Of a DNA stretch of 64,000 bases, positions 32,336-40,661 are shown piece by piece (positions within the stretch are counted from its first letter, which is position 1; every line of letters begins with the position of its first letter). The position numbers were made by a program, and so were the translations under genes. The stretch covers positions 32,243 to 96,242 of the forward strand of contig JACQOF010000003.1 of assembly GCA_016202645.1 (NCBI GenBank). Reading direction: 5' to 3'. This stretch comes from a bacterium (GTDB lineage Bacteria > Lindowbacteria > 2-12-FULL-62-27). The notes under the pieces were generated by a model that saw only the letters and a list, made by a program, of their open reading frames with translations, was not told the DNA's origin and ran no database searches.

Positions 32336-34326
32336 CTTCGACCCCTCCCTTCGCGGTGGTTCAATGCGTACATCGCCCACAGTCCCCAGACATTGAAAAG
32401 CAGGAGCGTCAGGTAGGGGAAGGACGTCTGTATCAGCATGGGCCGGACATAAAATCTGAACAAAAGCGCGCAGGCCGCAAACGCTATGAAACAGACGATC
32501 CCGCCGCGACGGTATGACGCCGGGTCCATCCCTTCGAAGAAGGCCGACGGCGGGTCGTTCGAGATGAACCGGTCGACCACGAATCCGATCACGCACCAGG
32601 CCGGAAACGGCAGCCACTTTAAGTCGTCGAGAACAGGATGGGAAGGGGCGTCATAGGGAACTTCAACCCGCCTGGCGAGCTGTCCCCTGTTGTCAAAATA
32701 GAGGATCTGCTGGGGTCCGTGTTGAATCATTCTCTGAAACAGCGCAAACCCCCCGGCGTCCAAGATGCCGACGGAGAGAGGGTCGGATGCGGACATGCCC
32801 CCGATGGGAAATCTTGTCCGGCGCAGGGCCGAAGGATCCATGACGAAGCGTTCGTCATCATCGGCGGGATTCTCCTGGAGAGGGAAGGCCGTCAGTTCGC
32901 TATCGGTCAGCAGGGCGACCCAGAATCCGCGCGCGGACAGCCGGTCGAACCGCAGAAGGCCGGCGCCCATGCGCCGGATGTTCCCGTCAAATTCAGCAAT
33001 CTTCCGGGCTGAACTGTGCGTCCGGGCGAACGTCACGTGATAGAGGACGCGGCCCGCAGCCAGAAGACGTTCGTTCGGCCTGTCCGGCAGGGCGATCAGG
33101 TAATCCGCCTGATCGTCTATCTCCTCGAATTCACCCGCCGGCGTTTCGTAATGAAATCCATCCGGAACAAGCCATCCGATGCGTTCGCGGCTCACGGGAT
33201 CGTAGGCGACGATTCGATTTGCTCCGGGATCGAGAAACCAGTTCCAATCGTCTGTCAGATGCCCATAGGAGACGTTTTCCTCGTATGGGACGTAGAGACG
33301 CGTCGTGCCTTTGGCGTTGAGTGAGAATCGTTCGACGGCGTCTTCCATCGGATGATCCAGACGAATGGTTGAGGACGCCGCTTCATAGGGCCACGGCCCG
33401 GCGACCTCCGGAAGCGGACGCCCCTCCAAATCGAATACCCTCGCCAGACGGCCTTCGCCCGGGCTGACCAGCCAGGCGGCGCCGTCGGACTTCACGGAAA
33501 TTTCGCGGTTCGGCCCGGGATTCAACAAATCCGGCAAAATACCCACAACGGCGCCGGGAAAAATAGTCAACGCGGTTGAGACGAATGCCGTGATCCACCA
33601 CGGGAGGGGCTTTGAGCCTGGAGGCGAAACGCTCCATTGCAAAAAAGTTCTTCGAGCAAACAGGATCATCGAAACACACAACAGAACCGCGGCGAGAAAG
33701 AGAGGGAAGCCCATTTTGAATCCATCCCCCAGCGGGGGCTGGGTTGTGCCGCCGGCCATGAGCAAGACTATTCCGAAGGCCAACAAGGTACAGAGCACCA
33801 CCCCCGAATTCCGTTGGGGGGAGAATGAGTAATAGAAGACAAGCAGATAGACGCAGATCCCCCGGACGATGGATGCAGTTGCGGGGACCAGCAAGATCCA
33901 TGAGAATGGCGACGCGAACGAACTCCGGACGAGCGACACCCACGTACAGACCATCAGGGGTGCGCCGAGAGTGACCAGCAAAATCAGAATCCCGGCGGCG
34001 GCTTTGCCGGCGCCGACGGATCCGCGTCCAACCGGCCGTGTGAGCAGGACGGGCCACATTCCGTGGGCGGTTTCGGGACGAATCTGCAGGACCCCCAGGA
34101 CCAATCCCGCGCAACACGCATAGACGTTCAGGGCGACCAGAAACGAAAGCTGGAGATGGGGAAGGATCATGTTTTCCGACAGGATGAGGACGCTGAACCG
34201 GAACGCGCCGATCCGGGCGAATCCGAGCGCGTCCAAGAAAAACGCGCAGATCAGAAATTGGCCGGCGAAGACAACCAGCATCGCACGCCGAAGGGACTGA
34301 AATTCTCTTTTCAGAACGAACGTCAT
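32332..34326 (-). CDS. ABC-2 type permease with a large extracytoplasmic domain
   Basis: A 664-aa protein. The first 260 residues hold about six or seven membrane segments starting 'MTFVLKREFQSLRRAMLVVFAGQFLICAFFL', typical of ABC-2 permeases. A soluble block of about 300 residues follows (275-575), with repeated short beta-like units and 'FDLEGRPLPEVAG', 'WFLDPGANRIVAYDPVSRERIGWLVPDG' stretches reminiscent of a beta-propeller, and three membrane helices close the protein. It overlaps the ATPase gene upstream (four bases) and the HhH gene downstream. The partner ATPase is at 34323-35252. The substrate is unknown. Confidence 0.83.
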   Translation of the reverse strand: MTFVLKREFQSLRRAMLVVFAGQFLICAFFLDALGFARIGAFRFSVLILSENMILPHLQLSFLVALNVYACCAGLVLGVLQIRPETAHGMWPVLLTRPVGRGSVGAGKAAAGILILLVTLGAPLMVCTWVSLVRSSFASPFSWILLVPATASIVRGICVYLLVFYYSFSPQRNSGVVLCTLLAFGIVLLMAGGTTQPPLGDGFKMGFPLFLAAVLLCVSMILFARRTFLQWSVSPPGSKPLPWWITAFVSTALTIFPGAVVGILPDLLNPGPNREISVKSDGAAWLVSPGEGRLARVFDLEGRPLPEVAGPWPYEAASSTIRLDHPMEDAVERFSLNAKGTTRLYVPYEENVSYGHLTDDWNWFLDPGANRIVAYDPVSRERIGWLVPDGFHYETPAGEFEEIDDQADYLIALPDRPNERLLAAGRVLYHVTFARTHSSARKIAEFDGNIRRMGAGLLRFDRLSARGFWVALLTDSELTAFPLQENPADDDERFVMDPSALRRTRFPIGGMSASDPLSVGILDAGGFALFQRMIQHGPQQILYFDNRGQLARRVEVPYDAPSHPVLDDLKWLPFPAWCVIGFVVDRFISNDPPSAFFEGMDPASYRRGGIVCFIAFAACALLFRFYVRPMLIQTSFPYLTLLLFNVWGLWAMYALNHREGRGRR

Positions 34327-35252
34327 CCGGGTTCAACCATCGCAATGAACAATTCCTCGAGGTTCATCTTGTGGACGGAGACGCCCGGATACTCCATGAG
34401 ACGCCGTTCGGCCCGGTCACAGTACGCCACCACGCGCCACTCGTTCTCGGACTGTATCGCCCGAAGGACGCCGGGAATCCGGGGAATGTCCGCAGCGCGG
34501 GCCGGGAAGGGAATGACATACTTTCGGACGGCGCCGAGAATGTCCGACAGCGGTTCATCGAGAATGACGCTGCCGTCCCGCAGAACACCGACTCGGTCTG
34601 CGAGTTTGGCGACGCTGAAGATGTCGTGGGTCGTGAGGAGGATCGAACAGCCGCGGTCAGCAAGCTCCCTCAGAACGACGCCGAAAACTAGGTTACGCGC
34701 GATCTGGTCGAGACCCAGGGTGGGATCGTCGAGGATCAGAAAATCCGGGCGGGCGCTGACACAAAGAGCCAGCGCGGCCAGCGCGCGTTCGCCCCGGGAC
34801 AACTGCGCCGGACGGGCGTCTTCCCGCAGGGAAAAAGATTTCAGGCAGTCGGAAAAAAAAGCGTCATCCCACGACGGGTACAGCGGCCGATGGAGCCTGG
34901 CCGCGTGGCGGATGCTGAACGCCGGGTCCATCGGATGGCCTTCAGGCATATACCCAATCCGTCGGAACGCATCCCGGCCCAATTCGGATGAAGCCCGGCC
35001 AAAAGCAAAAGACTGGCCGGAGGTTGGGTTAAGCAGGCCCAGAAGGACATGGATGGCGGTCGTTTTGCCGGCGCCGTTCCGGCCCAGCAAGGCGTAGATC
35101 GTGCCCGGCTCGATCGAAAAGGAGACTTCAGTCAATATATTTTTGGGATGACCCTTGTTGGGGACCGTGACGGTGACTTGTTCCAGCGCCGCGACAGGAC
35201 CGGGAGGATTATCCGGCAAGTTTGCGTTTCTCCAGGCGCTGGGTCTGGGCAA
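34323..35252 (-). CDS. ABC transporter ATP-binding protein
   Basis: A roughly 300-aa ATPase: Walker A 'LLGRNGAGKTTAIH' (about 54-67), 'IGYMPEGHPMD' Q-loop region (Glu replaces the usual Gln), signature 'LSRGERALAALA', Walker B 'FLILDDPTLGLD' (Asp-Asp rather than Asp-Glu, so the catalytic Glu is replaced), H-loop 'LTTHDIF', and a C-terminal extension after the NBD. The first in-frame start is a TTG at 35252, inside the GntR gene; a TTG at 35219 with GGAG upstream is an equally good choice. GntR-YtrA regulator, ATPase and permease are adjacent, as in the bacitracin/ytr-type transporters. Confidence 0.86.
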   Translation of the reverse strand: MPRPSAWRNANLPDNPPGPVAALEQVTVTVPNKGHPKNILTEVSFSIEPGTIYALLGRNGAGKTTAIHVLLGLLNPTSGQSFAFGRASSELGRDAFRRIGYMPEGHPMDPAFSIRHAARLHRPLYPSWDDAFFSDCLKSFSLREDARPAQLSRGERALAALALCVSARPDFLILDDPTLGLDQIARNLVFGVVLRELADRGCSILLTTHDIFSVAKLADRVGVLRDGSVILDEPLSDILGAVRKYVIPFPARAADIPRIPGVLRAIQSENEWRVVAYCDRAERRLMEYPGVSVHKMNLEELFIAMVEPG

Positions 35253-35616
35253 AGGATTTGCGCGCCAGACCCGCGAACTGCCGGCCGTCCAGCCCCGCCA
35301 GCCTCGCCTCCACGGCCGGCGACTGCAAGAGTCCTTCGACGCGCCGGACGGTCCGGGCGGAGGGTTTCGATCCGAACGAAATAAAACTGCCGGATCCCTG
35401 GATGAGCGTCAGCACGCCGTCCTTTTCAAGCTCGCGGTAGGCCCGGGCGATCGTGTTGGGATTGACCGCGCAAGCCTCGGCCAGCTCCCGGACGGTCATC
35501 AGGGAGTCGCCCGGTTTCAGCTCTCCGGTCGCGACCCGGAGTTTGACCTGGTCGACAATCTGCAGAAAAATCGGTGTCGGCGACGTCGGATCGGCCTTGA
35601 AGGGCGCTCTTGACAT
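35209..35616 (-). CDS. GntR-family (YtrA-type) transcriptional regulator
   Basis: A 135-aa regulator with an N-terminal GntR winged helix ('PIFLQIVDQVKLRVATGELKPGDSL', 'VRELAEACAVNPNTIARAYRELEKDGVL') and a short C-terminal helix region, the YtrA subfamily size. It is the first gene of the minus-strand ABC operon and probably represses it. The start ATG (35616) lies directly next to a palindrome (35617-35637), so it probably regulates itself. No ribosome-binding site precedes the ATG, so initiation may be leaderless. Confidence 0.9.
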   Translation of the reverse strand: MSRAPFKADPTSPTPIFLQIVDQVKLRVATGELKPGDSLMTVRELAEACAVNPNTIARAYRELEKDGVLTLIQGSGSFISFGSKPSARTVRRVEGLLQSPAVEARLAGLDGRQFAGLARKSFAQTQRLEKRKLAG

Positions 35617-35639
35617 TGTATTAGTAGAACTAATACATT
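35610..35639. promoter_or_regulatory. Divergent promoter region with perfect palindromic operator
   Basis: TGTATTAG-TAGAA-CTAATACA (35617-35637) is a perfect 8-bp inverted repeat with a 5-nt centre, abutting the gntR start. On the plus strand it lies between TTGACA (35610-35615) and TACATT (35634-35639, 18-nt spacer), so a bound GntR would block the plus-strand lipoprotein gene as well as its own. The predicted plus-strand start (about 35646) coincides with the GTG at 35646. Confidence 0.7.
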
Positions 35640-35645
35640 AAGGCC

Positions 35646-38231
35646 GTGCCGTCAATAGAAATGTCGAAAAAGGCCGGTCCGCTCCTTGTTCTGTGCGCGG
35701 CCCTCGCGGCGTGCGGGGAATCCCCCGTGACAAATCCCGCCGTCTGGGAGCCGGAATCAAACCACCCGGCGACGCGCGCCATGATTGCCGCGGCGCGGCA
35801 CCTCGGGAAATCCGGCCTGTCAGACGCGCTTCGGACCCATTCCGAAAACATGCCGTTCTCGGGGTATTATCTGAAATTCGTGAGAGAAGGAAATTTCGCG
35901 GCCCGGCGACGCATCGTGAATGATTCCGGTCCCGTCATCACGGAATCCGATGAACAGACGCTCGGTCTGAACCTCACGGACTTCGATCGGCAATTCGAAG
36001 CGGCGGGGGATACGCCCATTCCTCTTTCCGTTGTGCAGACAACCCTCTTTTCCCTGTGCCAGCTTGCCACCTATGCGGTTCATCTCGATTTGGCGGTGGC
36101 GGATGAACTCGCCGGTTCCGCCGCGGCCCTGCTGGCCTGGCTGGAATCATCGATGCAGGAGGAACCGTCCATCCGCCTTTTCCGGGGCTGGATTTTTTAT
36201 CTTGCCGGTGACGCACCGGGCGGCCGGCGGGAATTGTCCGAATGCGGCGGCGAACCCTGGAAAAGCCGGGCGGAGGCGTTGGATTTTTACATCCAGTCAA
36301 AACCAAAAGAGTTGAGAAGCAGGTTGGACAAATCGGAACCGTGGCTGGGAATGCTGTATGCAATGTCCCTGGAATCCGAGGACGTGGATGAGGCCGTCAA
36401 GGCATACAAACGACAGGTTGATCGGGGGCACGATAATCTGCTGCCGATGCTGACTGTCGGTGGTCTGATTGAACTCGGCAACCCACAGGCGTCCAAGCAT
36501 GAGGTGACCGAAGCCGGCGCGTGGATGGTGTTGGACGCCGCCGTCCCGGGTGACGCGAGCTTGCCGGAAAAATACAAGAAACTTCTGAATCTGGGGAACA
36601 CGCGGGCCATTCTCACGCCGCTGATGACGAATTTGTACCTCGGCTATTTTCGCCGGGGCGTTTTCACACGCCACGAGTTTGTCGAAAACGTCCTTGCGGC
36701 CAACGCGATGAAAAAACAATTTCTTGAGGAATTGGCCGAAATCGGAGATCCCATCCTCGATTATCTGGCGGCGTTGACCGACATCCGGGAGAGCCGGCTG
36801 TCGGCGGGCGCTGACCGGTTTCGGAAAATCGCCGCCAATGTCAGGGATCCCTATCTGCTCGAACGGCTCAACTTGGGCCTTCCGGAGGAATGGGGCGCGC
36901 CGTTTGTGAACGAGGTCCAGGACCATCCTTACGAAAGCTGGAGATACTACCGCCATGCCGGACTCCTCTGTGCCCGGTACGGCTGGTTTCGGAAAGCGAC
37001 CAGATTTTTGAACAATTCCCTCGCTCTGAATCCTTACCAGGAAGATTTAAAAAAGATCGTCGCGACCTACAAGGAAATGTCCGCGGGACCGGATGCCTCT
37101 TTTAACCCGCAGAACGATCCGGCGCTCGGAACTCAGTTCGCCTTTTCGATCTGGAGTCCCGAAGTCGACCGCGCGATCGAGCACATCCGCCGGAATCCCG
37201 AATTCGTCCCGAAAGAGGAGGGCATGGCGTTCGACCTGACGACCTGGATGGAATTCCGGGGAGAATACAAAGAAGCGATCGAGTTTGCGGAGCGCTGCCT
37301 GGACGCATGGCCTGAAAACATATTCGCGGCCAATCTTTCCGCAAAGATCGGATGGATCCACCTCAAACGGCTGAAAGACGTGGAAACCGCCCGGAAACAA
37401 TTCGAAAAAATGGAATGGTTTAACAACGGAAGCAACCTCCTCGGGCTGGCCGAATGTTATGAAAAATTGGGAGACGCGGAGGAGGCCGAACGGCGCTATC
37501 TGGACGATGATGAAAGGTATGGCCAAGCCGACAAGCATTTCCCGCTGGCGGCGTACTACATCCGCCGGGGGGAATATGAGAAGGCCCTGGACGCCATCAA
37601 CGACCCGGACCTGTTTTCCGGGCCGAACCCGCGCAGGGAATTTGTGACGTACGCCCTGACCTTTTATGTCGACGAGTCCTATCCGACCCTGGTGCAGATG
37701 CTCTACGAAAAAGTCATCCCCGACCGCAAGAGCTGGATTTCCTATGACTACAGCCAGTGGGCGCTGTCGTATATGCTGATGCAGAATTACGCCAAAGTGG
37801 AGGAGATCGTGGCAGCAGCCAAAAAATCGCGTGAAACGAATCCATTTCTGGATTATTTCCGGTACGTCATCGCCTGCAAACAAAAGAACTGGCCCCAAGC
37901 GGCGCAGGCCATTCAGGCCACAACGGGGAAATATTATCACCGGTACTTGCCGGGTGCGCTGGTCGAGGGAAAAGAACAGGCCGAGCTGGAAGAATACTCC
38001 CGCGGCAAGCCGCAGTATCAAAGCTACCTTTCGACGATGTATGGCCTCCTCGCATACCGTCACATCGCCAAAGGCTCTCTCAAGGAGGCGGAAAAATTCT
38101 TCAAACTGGACGCCGGCAGCATTCGCTACTCAACCTGGCACATCCCCATTCTGGCCTCGTACGAAATTGGCGAGCGAATCCCGGTCACGGGGCCTTCGAG
38201 GACGCCGGGAGGTTCTGATGCAACGCGATAG
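35646..38231 (+). CDS. Large TPR-like lipoprotein
   Basis: An 861-codon frame with a lipobox signal ('LLVLCAALAAC', Cys about residue 23 from the GTG). The rest is helical and repeat-like, with TPR-type units in the last third ('NLLGLAECYEKLGDAEEAERRYL', 'FPLAAYYIRRGEYEKALDAI', 'GLLAYRHIAKGSLKEAEKFF'). The GTG at 35646 fits the predicted transcription start; ATG 35661 gives the same lipoprotein with a shorter N-region. It ends 14 nt inside the M19-like gene. It is divergent from, and shares an operator with, the GntR-ABC operon. The function is not recognised. Confidence 0.75.
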   Translation: MPSIEMSKKAGPLLVLCAALAACGESPVTNPAVWEPESNHPATRAMIAAARHLGKSGLSDALRTHSENMPFSGYYLKFVREGNFAARRRIVNDSGPVITESDEQTLGLNLTDFDRQFEAAGDTPIPLSVVQTTLFSLCQLATYAVHLDLAVADELAGSAAALLAWLESSMQEEPSIRLFRGWIFYLAGDAPGGRRELSECGGEPWKSRAEALDFYIQSKPKELRSRLDKSEPWLGMLYAMSLESEDVDEAVKAYKRQVDRGHDNLLPMLTVGGLIELGNPQASKHEVTEAGAWMVLDAAVPGDASLPEKYKKLLNLGNTRAILTPLMTNLYLGYFRRGVFTRHEFVENVLAANAMKKQFLEELAEIGDPILDYLAALTDIRESRLSAGADRFRKIAANVRDPYLLERLNLGLPEEWGAPFVNEVQDHPYESWRYYRHAGLLCARYGWFRKATRFLNNSLALNPYQEDLKKIVATYKEMSAGPDASFNPQNDPALGTQFAFSIWSPEVDRAIEHIRRNPEFVPKEEGMAFDLTTWMEFRGEYKEAIEFAERCLDAWPENIFAANLSAKIGWIHLKRLKDVETARKQFEKMEWFNNGSNLLGLAECYEKLGDAEEAERRYLDDDERYGQADKHFPLAAYYIRRGEYEKALDAINDPDLFSGPNPRREFVTYALTFYVDESYPTLVQMLYEKVIPDRKSWISYDYSQWALSYMLMQNYAKVEEIVAAAKKSRETNPFLDYFRYVIACKQKNWPQAAQAIQATTGKYYHRYLPGALVEGKEQAELEEYSRGKPQYQSYLSTMYGLLAYRHIAKGSLKEAEKFFKLDAGSIRYSTWHIPILASYEIGERIPVTGPSRTPGGSDATR

Positions 38232-39279
38232 TTTTTCGAGGCGTAATTTTTTACGCTCGATGACACTCGCCGGAGCGGCCTGCCTGTTCCGGCCTCAAAT
38301 AATGATGAATCGAGTCTGGGCAGATGAGAAAAAACTCAGGAAAGCAAGCTTTGTCAGCGATCTGTTTAATGAATCCCTGGTCATCGACGGGATTGTGAAT
38401 TGGCGCGCGAAGAGTCTTGAAGCTGTTCCAAAATCACCCGGAGAAATTAAAAGGTTGACAGGGATTAACGTGGGCGCCCAGACCGTTTTGGTGGAGCAGC
38501 TCGCCAAATTCAACCGCTGGATCCGGGCGCATCGAAACGCATTCACTGTGATACGGACATCCAAGGACATCACCGATGCAAGGACGTCGGGCCGGTATGG
38601 CGTCATTTACTACGTCCAAAAACCTCCGGCGGGGACGATCAACATGGAAAGCCTGGAGCAGTGGAAAAGAGAAGGTCTCCGAATATTTCAAATGACCTAC
38701 AGTGAAAGCAACGCATTGGGCGGCGGGTGCGACGATGGGGATGACGATGGCCTGACGCCATTAGGGGAAGAAGTGGTTCAGAACCTGAACCGGCTGGGAA
38801 TGGTTGTTGATGTATCGCATTGCGGTCGCCAAACGACTTTGGATGTGTGTGAACTGTCGAAATACCCGGTGACCGCCAACCATGCCAACGCGGAAGCCGT
38901 TACAGAACACCAAAGAAACAAGTCCGATGAGGAATTAAAGGCTGTTGCGGCCACGGGCGGCGTTGTCGGTGCCGTGACAGTCGGCCGTTTTCTGCGCCGG
39001 GGCGAGGACCTGATGGTGGGCGGCGGAATCGATGATCTGATCGCCCATATCGATTACATGGTCGACTTGATCGGCATCGACCACGTCGGCTTGGCGAGCG
39101 ACTGTTGGCTCGACGGCATTCAGGTCTATGAATATGATACGACCGACAAGTATTTAAACAGCTATGCTCGCTGGAAACATGTTGTTCGCCGGCTGCGCGA
39201 AATGGGATACTCGAAGGAGAATCTTAAGAAATTGCTGGGCCTGAATTTTTTACGGGTCTATCAAAAGGTGTGGGGGTAA
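38218..39279 (+). CDS. Tat-exported membrane dipeptidase-like (M19) protein with altered metal site
   Basis: A 353-aa protein with a twin-arginine signal ('SRRNFLRSMTLAGAACLF') and an M19 renal-dipeptidase fold: 'LVIDGIVNWRAKS', 'REGLRIFQMTYSESNALGGG', 'GMVVDVSHCGRQTTLDV', 'ANHANAEAVTEHQRNKSDEEL', 'IDHVGLASDC'. In active M19 enzymes the first motif is DGHxD, whose His and Asp bind zinc; here it reads DGIVNW, so both ligands are missing, whereas the later His residues remain. The ATG at 38218 has GGGAGG 5 nt upstream. It may be inactive, or act on another substrate with a mononuclear site. Confidence 0.83.
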   Translation: MQRDSFSRRNFLRSMTLAGAACLFRPQIMMNRVWADEKKLRKASFVSDLFNESLVIDGIVNWRAKSLEAVPKSPGEIKRLTGINVGAQTVLVEQLAKFNRWIRAHRNAFTVIRTSKDITDARTSGRYGVIYYVQKPPAGTINMESLEQWKREGLRIFQMTYSESNALGGGCDDGDDDGLTPLGEEVVQNLNRLGMVVDVSHCGRQTTLDVCELSKYPVTANHANAEAVTEHQRNKSDEELKAVAATGGVVGAVTVGRFLRRGEDLMVGGGIDDLIAHIDYMVDLIGIDHVGLASDCWLDGIQVYEYDTTDKYLNSYARWKHVVRRLREMGYSKENLKKLLGLNFLRVYQKVWG

Positions 39280-39336
39280 GATGACTTTTATGCTTATCAT
39301 GGCGGTCGTGGCATCTGATCCTATGGGGAAAAACAA

Positions 39337-40611
39337 GTGAACAAATTCACACTCATCTCCACATTCCTCATTTTAACAATGTTATTCATCCGAACCCAGG
39401 CCCACGCCGAAAAGGCGATCAACGATGATAAGATATACAAACTGATAGACAGCCTGCGTGGGCAAAGCTCACAGATAAAAGTTGACGGTAGTTCTACCGA
39501 CTGGAAAGGCATTCCCGCTTTCAAAGCCTCGCGGGAAGCTTTCGTAAATGACGGTTCTCGAGATATCGTGAATATTTCAATAGCGCCGCGAGAAGATGAA
39601 CTCCTGATTCTGATTAAAACACGGGGAAGGCCGTCTCAAGATCCCTTGACGTTTTATACTCGTCTCGATTTTATCGGCCAACACGAAAGCGATTGTCAAA
39701 TAGGGTTCGGCCAGGACGGGGTTCATAGATTGAAGGTATATGACGAAAGAAATAATTCAGAAACCATTCTGGAGACAGTCATCCGAGGGCCCGAAATCGT
39801 CGTTGGGGATGCCGTCGAAATTCGTATTCCATTTCAGTCTCTGAAGGAATTGCTTCCCGAAAAAATGGCGAAGCAAATCGACGGCCCTCGGGGACGGCCC
39901 TGGATTCGGGTCTACACTTTTGCTTGGAACCCAAAGACTCAAAAAATTGCAGATTACGGACCGGCAGTCGCGAGTTTTCGTCTTATCAAAACGCCATATC
40001 CGCTCGACCCACCCGCACCGCATAAAATTCGCCCGGAATTCGGCATCCGTGTGCCCTTCAAAAACAAGTGGTTTCTTGGAAATGGAGCGTTCGGCCTTAG
40101 AGCGCATGTGAATGTACATGGATATGACTTTTATATCATGGACGACCATCTCAACCCCGCACAAAACCGGGGAAGCAAGAATAACGAAGACTATTACACA
40201 TGGGGATTGCAATTTCTATCGCCTGTTGACGGAGAAATTACAAAGGTTACGAACAATATGCCGGACAGGAAGCCATTGAACAAAGTTGAAGCGGCAGGAA
40301 ACAATGTATGGATCGCTCTTGATTCAGATCCAGACCTATCCATAAATCTAAATCATTTCCAAATGGGGACGATCAAAGTCCAAACAGGGGACAGTATTCG
40401 TGCGGGTGAAGAGATCGGGTTGGTCGGAAACTCGGGCCAATCGGGATGGCCTCATATCCACATGGGATTGGTTCAGAAAGACCTGTCGACTCTGCCGATC
40501 AGTTTTTCAAATGTCATCGTAAGTTTGAATCCACAGGCCGACGACCCGTGGTCGCGGGATCTGTCTATATGGGAACTCAGAGCGGGAGTCTTCATTCAGA
40601 ATAAAAATTAA
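39337..40611 (+). CDS. Exported M23 (LytM-type) metallopeptidase
   Basis: A 424-aa protein with a signal peptide (about 1-23, 'RTQAHA'), a middle region of beta-rich sequence, and an M23 domain in the last third: 'VNVHGYDFYIMDD' (first His/Asp ligands, with spacing HxxD rather than HxxxD), 'INLNHFQMGTIKVQTGDSIRAGEEIGLVGNSGQSGWPHIHMGL' region (cut here into motifs NHF, GNSG and HIH). M23 enzymes cleave peptidoglycan cross-links or glycyl bonds. The start is GTG after a G-rich stretch. Base composition is lower in GC than in the flanking genes. Confidence 0.82.
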   Translation: MNKFTLISTFLILTMLFIRTQAHAEKAINDDKIYKLIDSLRGQSSQIKVDGSSTDWKGIPAFKASREAFVNDGSRDIVNISIAPREDELLILIKTRGRPSQDPLTFYTRLDFIGQHESDCQIGFGQDGVHRLKVYDERNNSETILETVIRGPEIVVGDAVEIRIPFQSLKELLPEKMAKQIDGPRGRPWIRVYTFAWNPKTQKIADYGPAVASFRLIKTPYPLDPPAPHKIRPEFGIRVPFKNKWFLGNGAFGLRAHVNVHGYDFYIMDDHLNPAQNRGSKNNEDYYTWGLQFLSPVDGEITKVTNNMPDRKPLNKVEAAGNNVWIALDSDPDLSINLNHFQMGTIKVQTGDSIRAGEEIGLVGNSGQSGWPHIHMGLVQKDLSTLPISFSNVIVSLNPQADDPWSRDLSIWELRAGVFIQNKN

Positions 40612-40661
40612 CCTATTGTCAGGCAGACGGAATAGAACGAGAAAAAAATGAAGGAAAAAAT

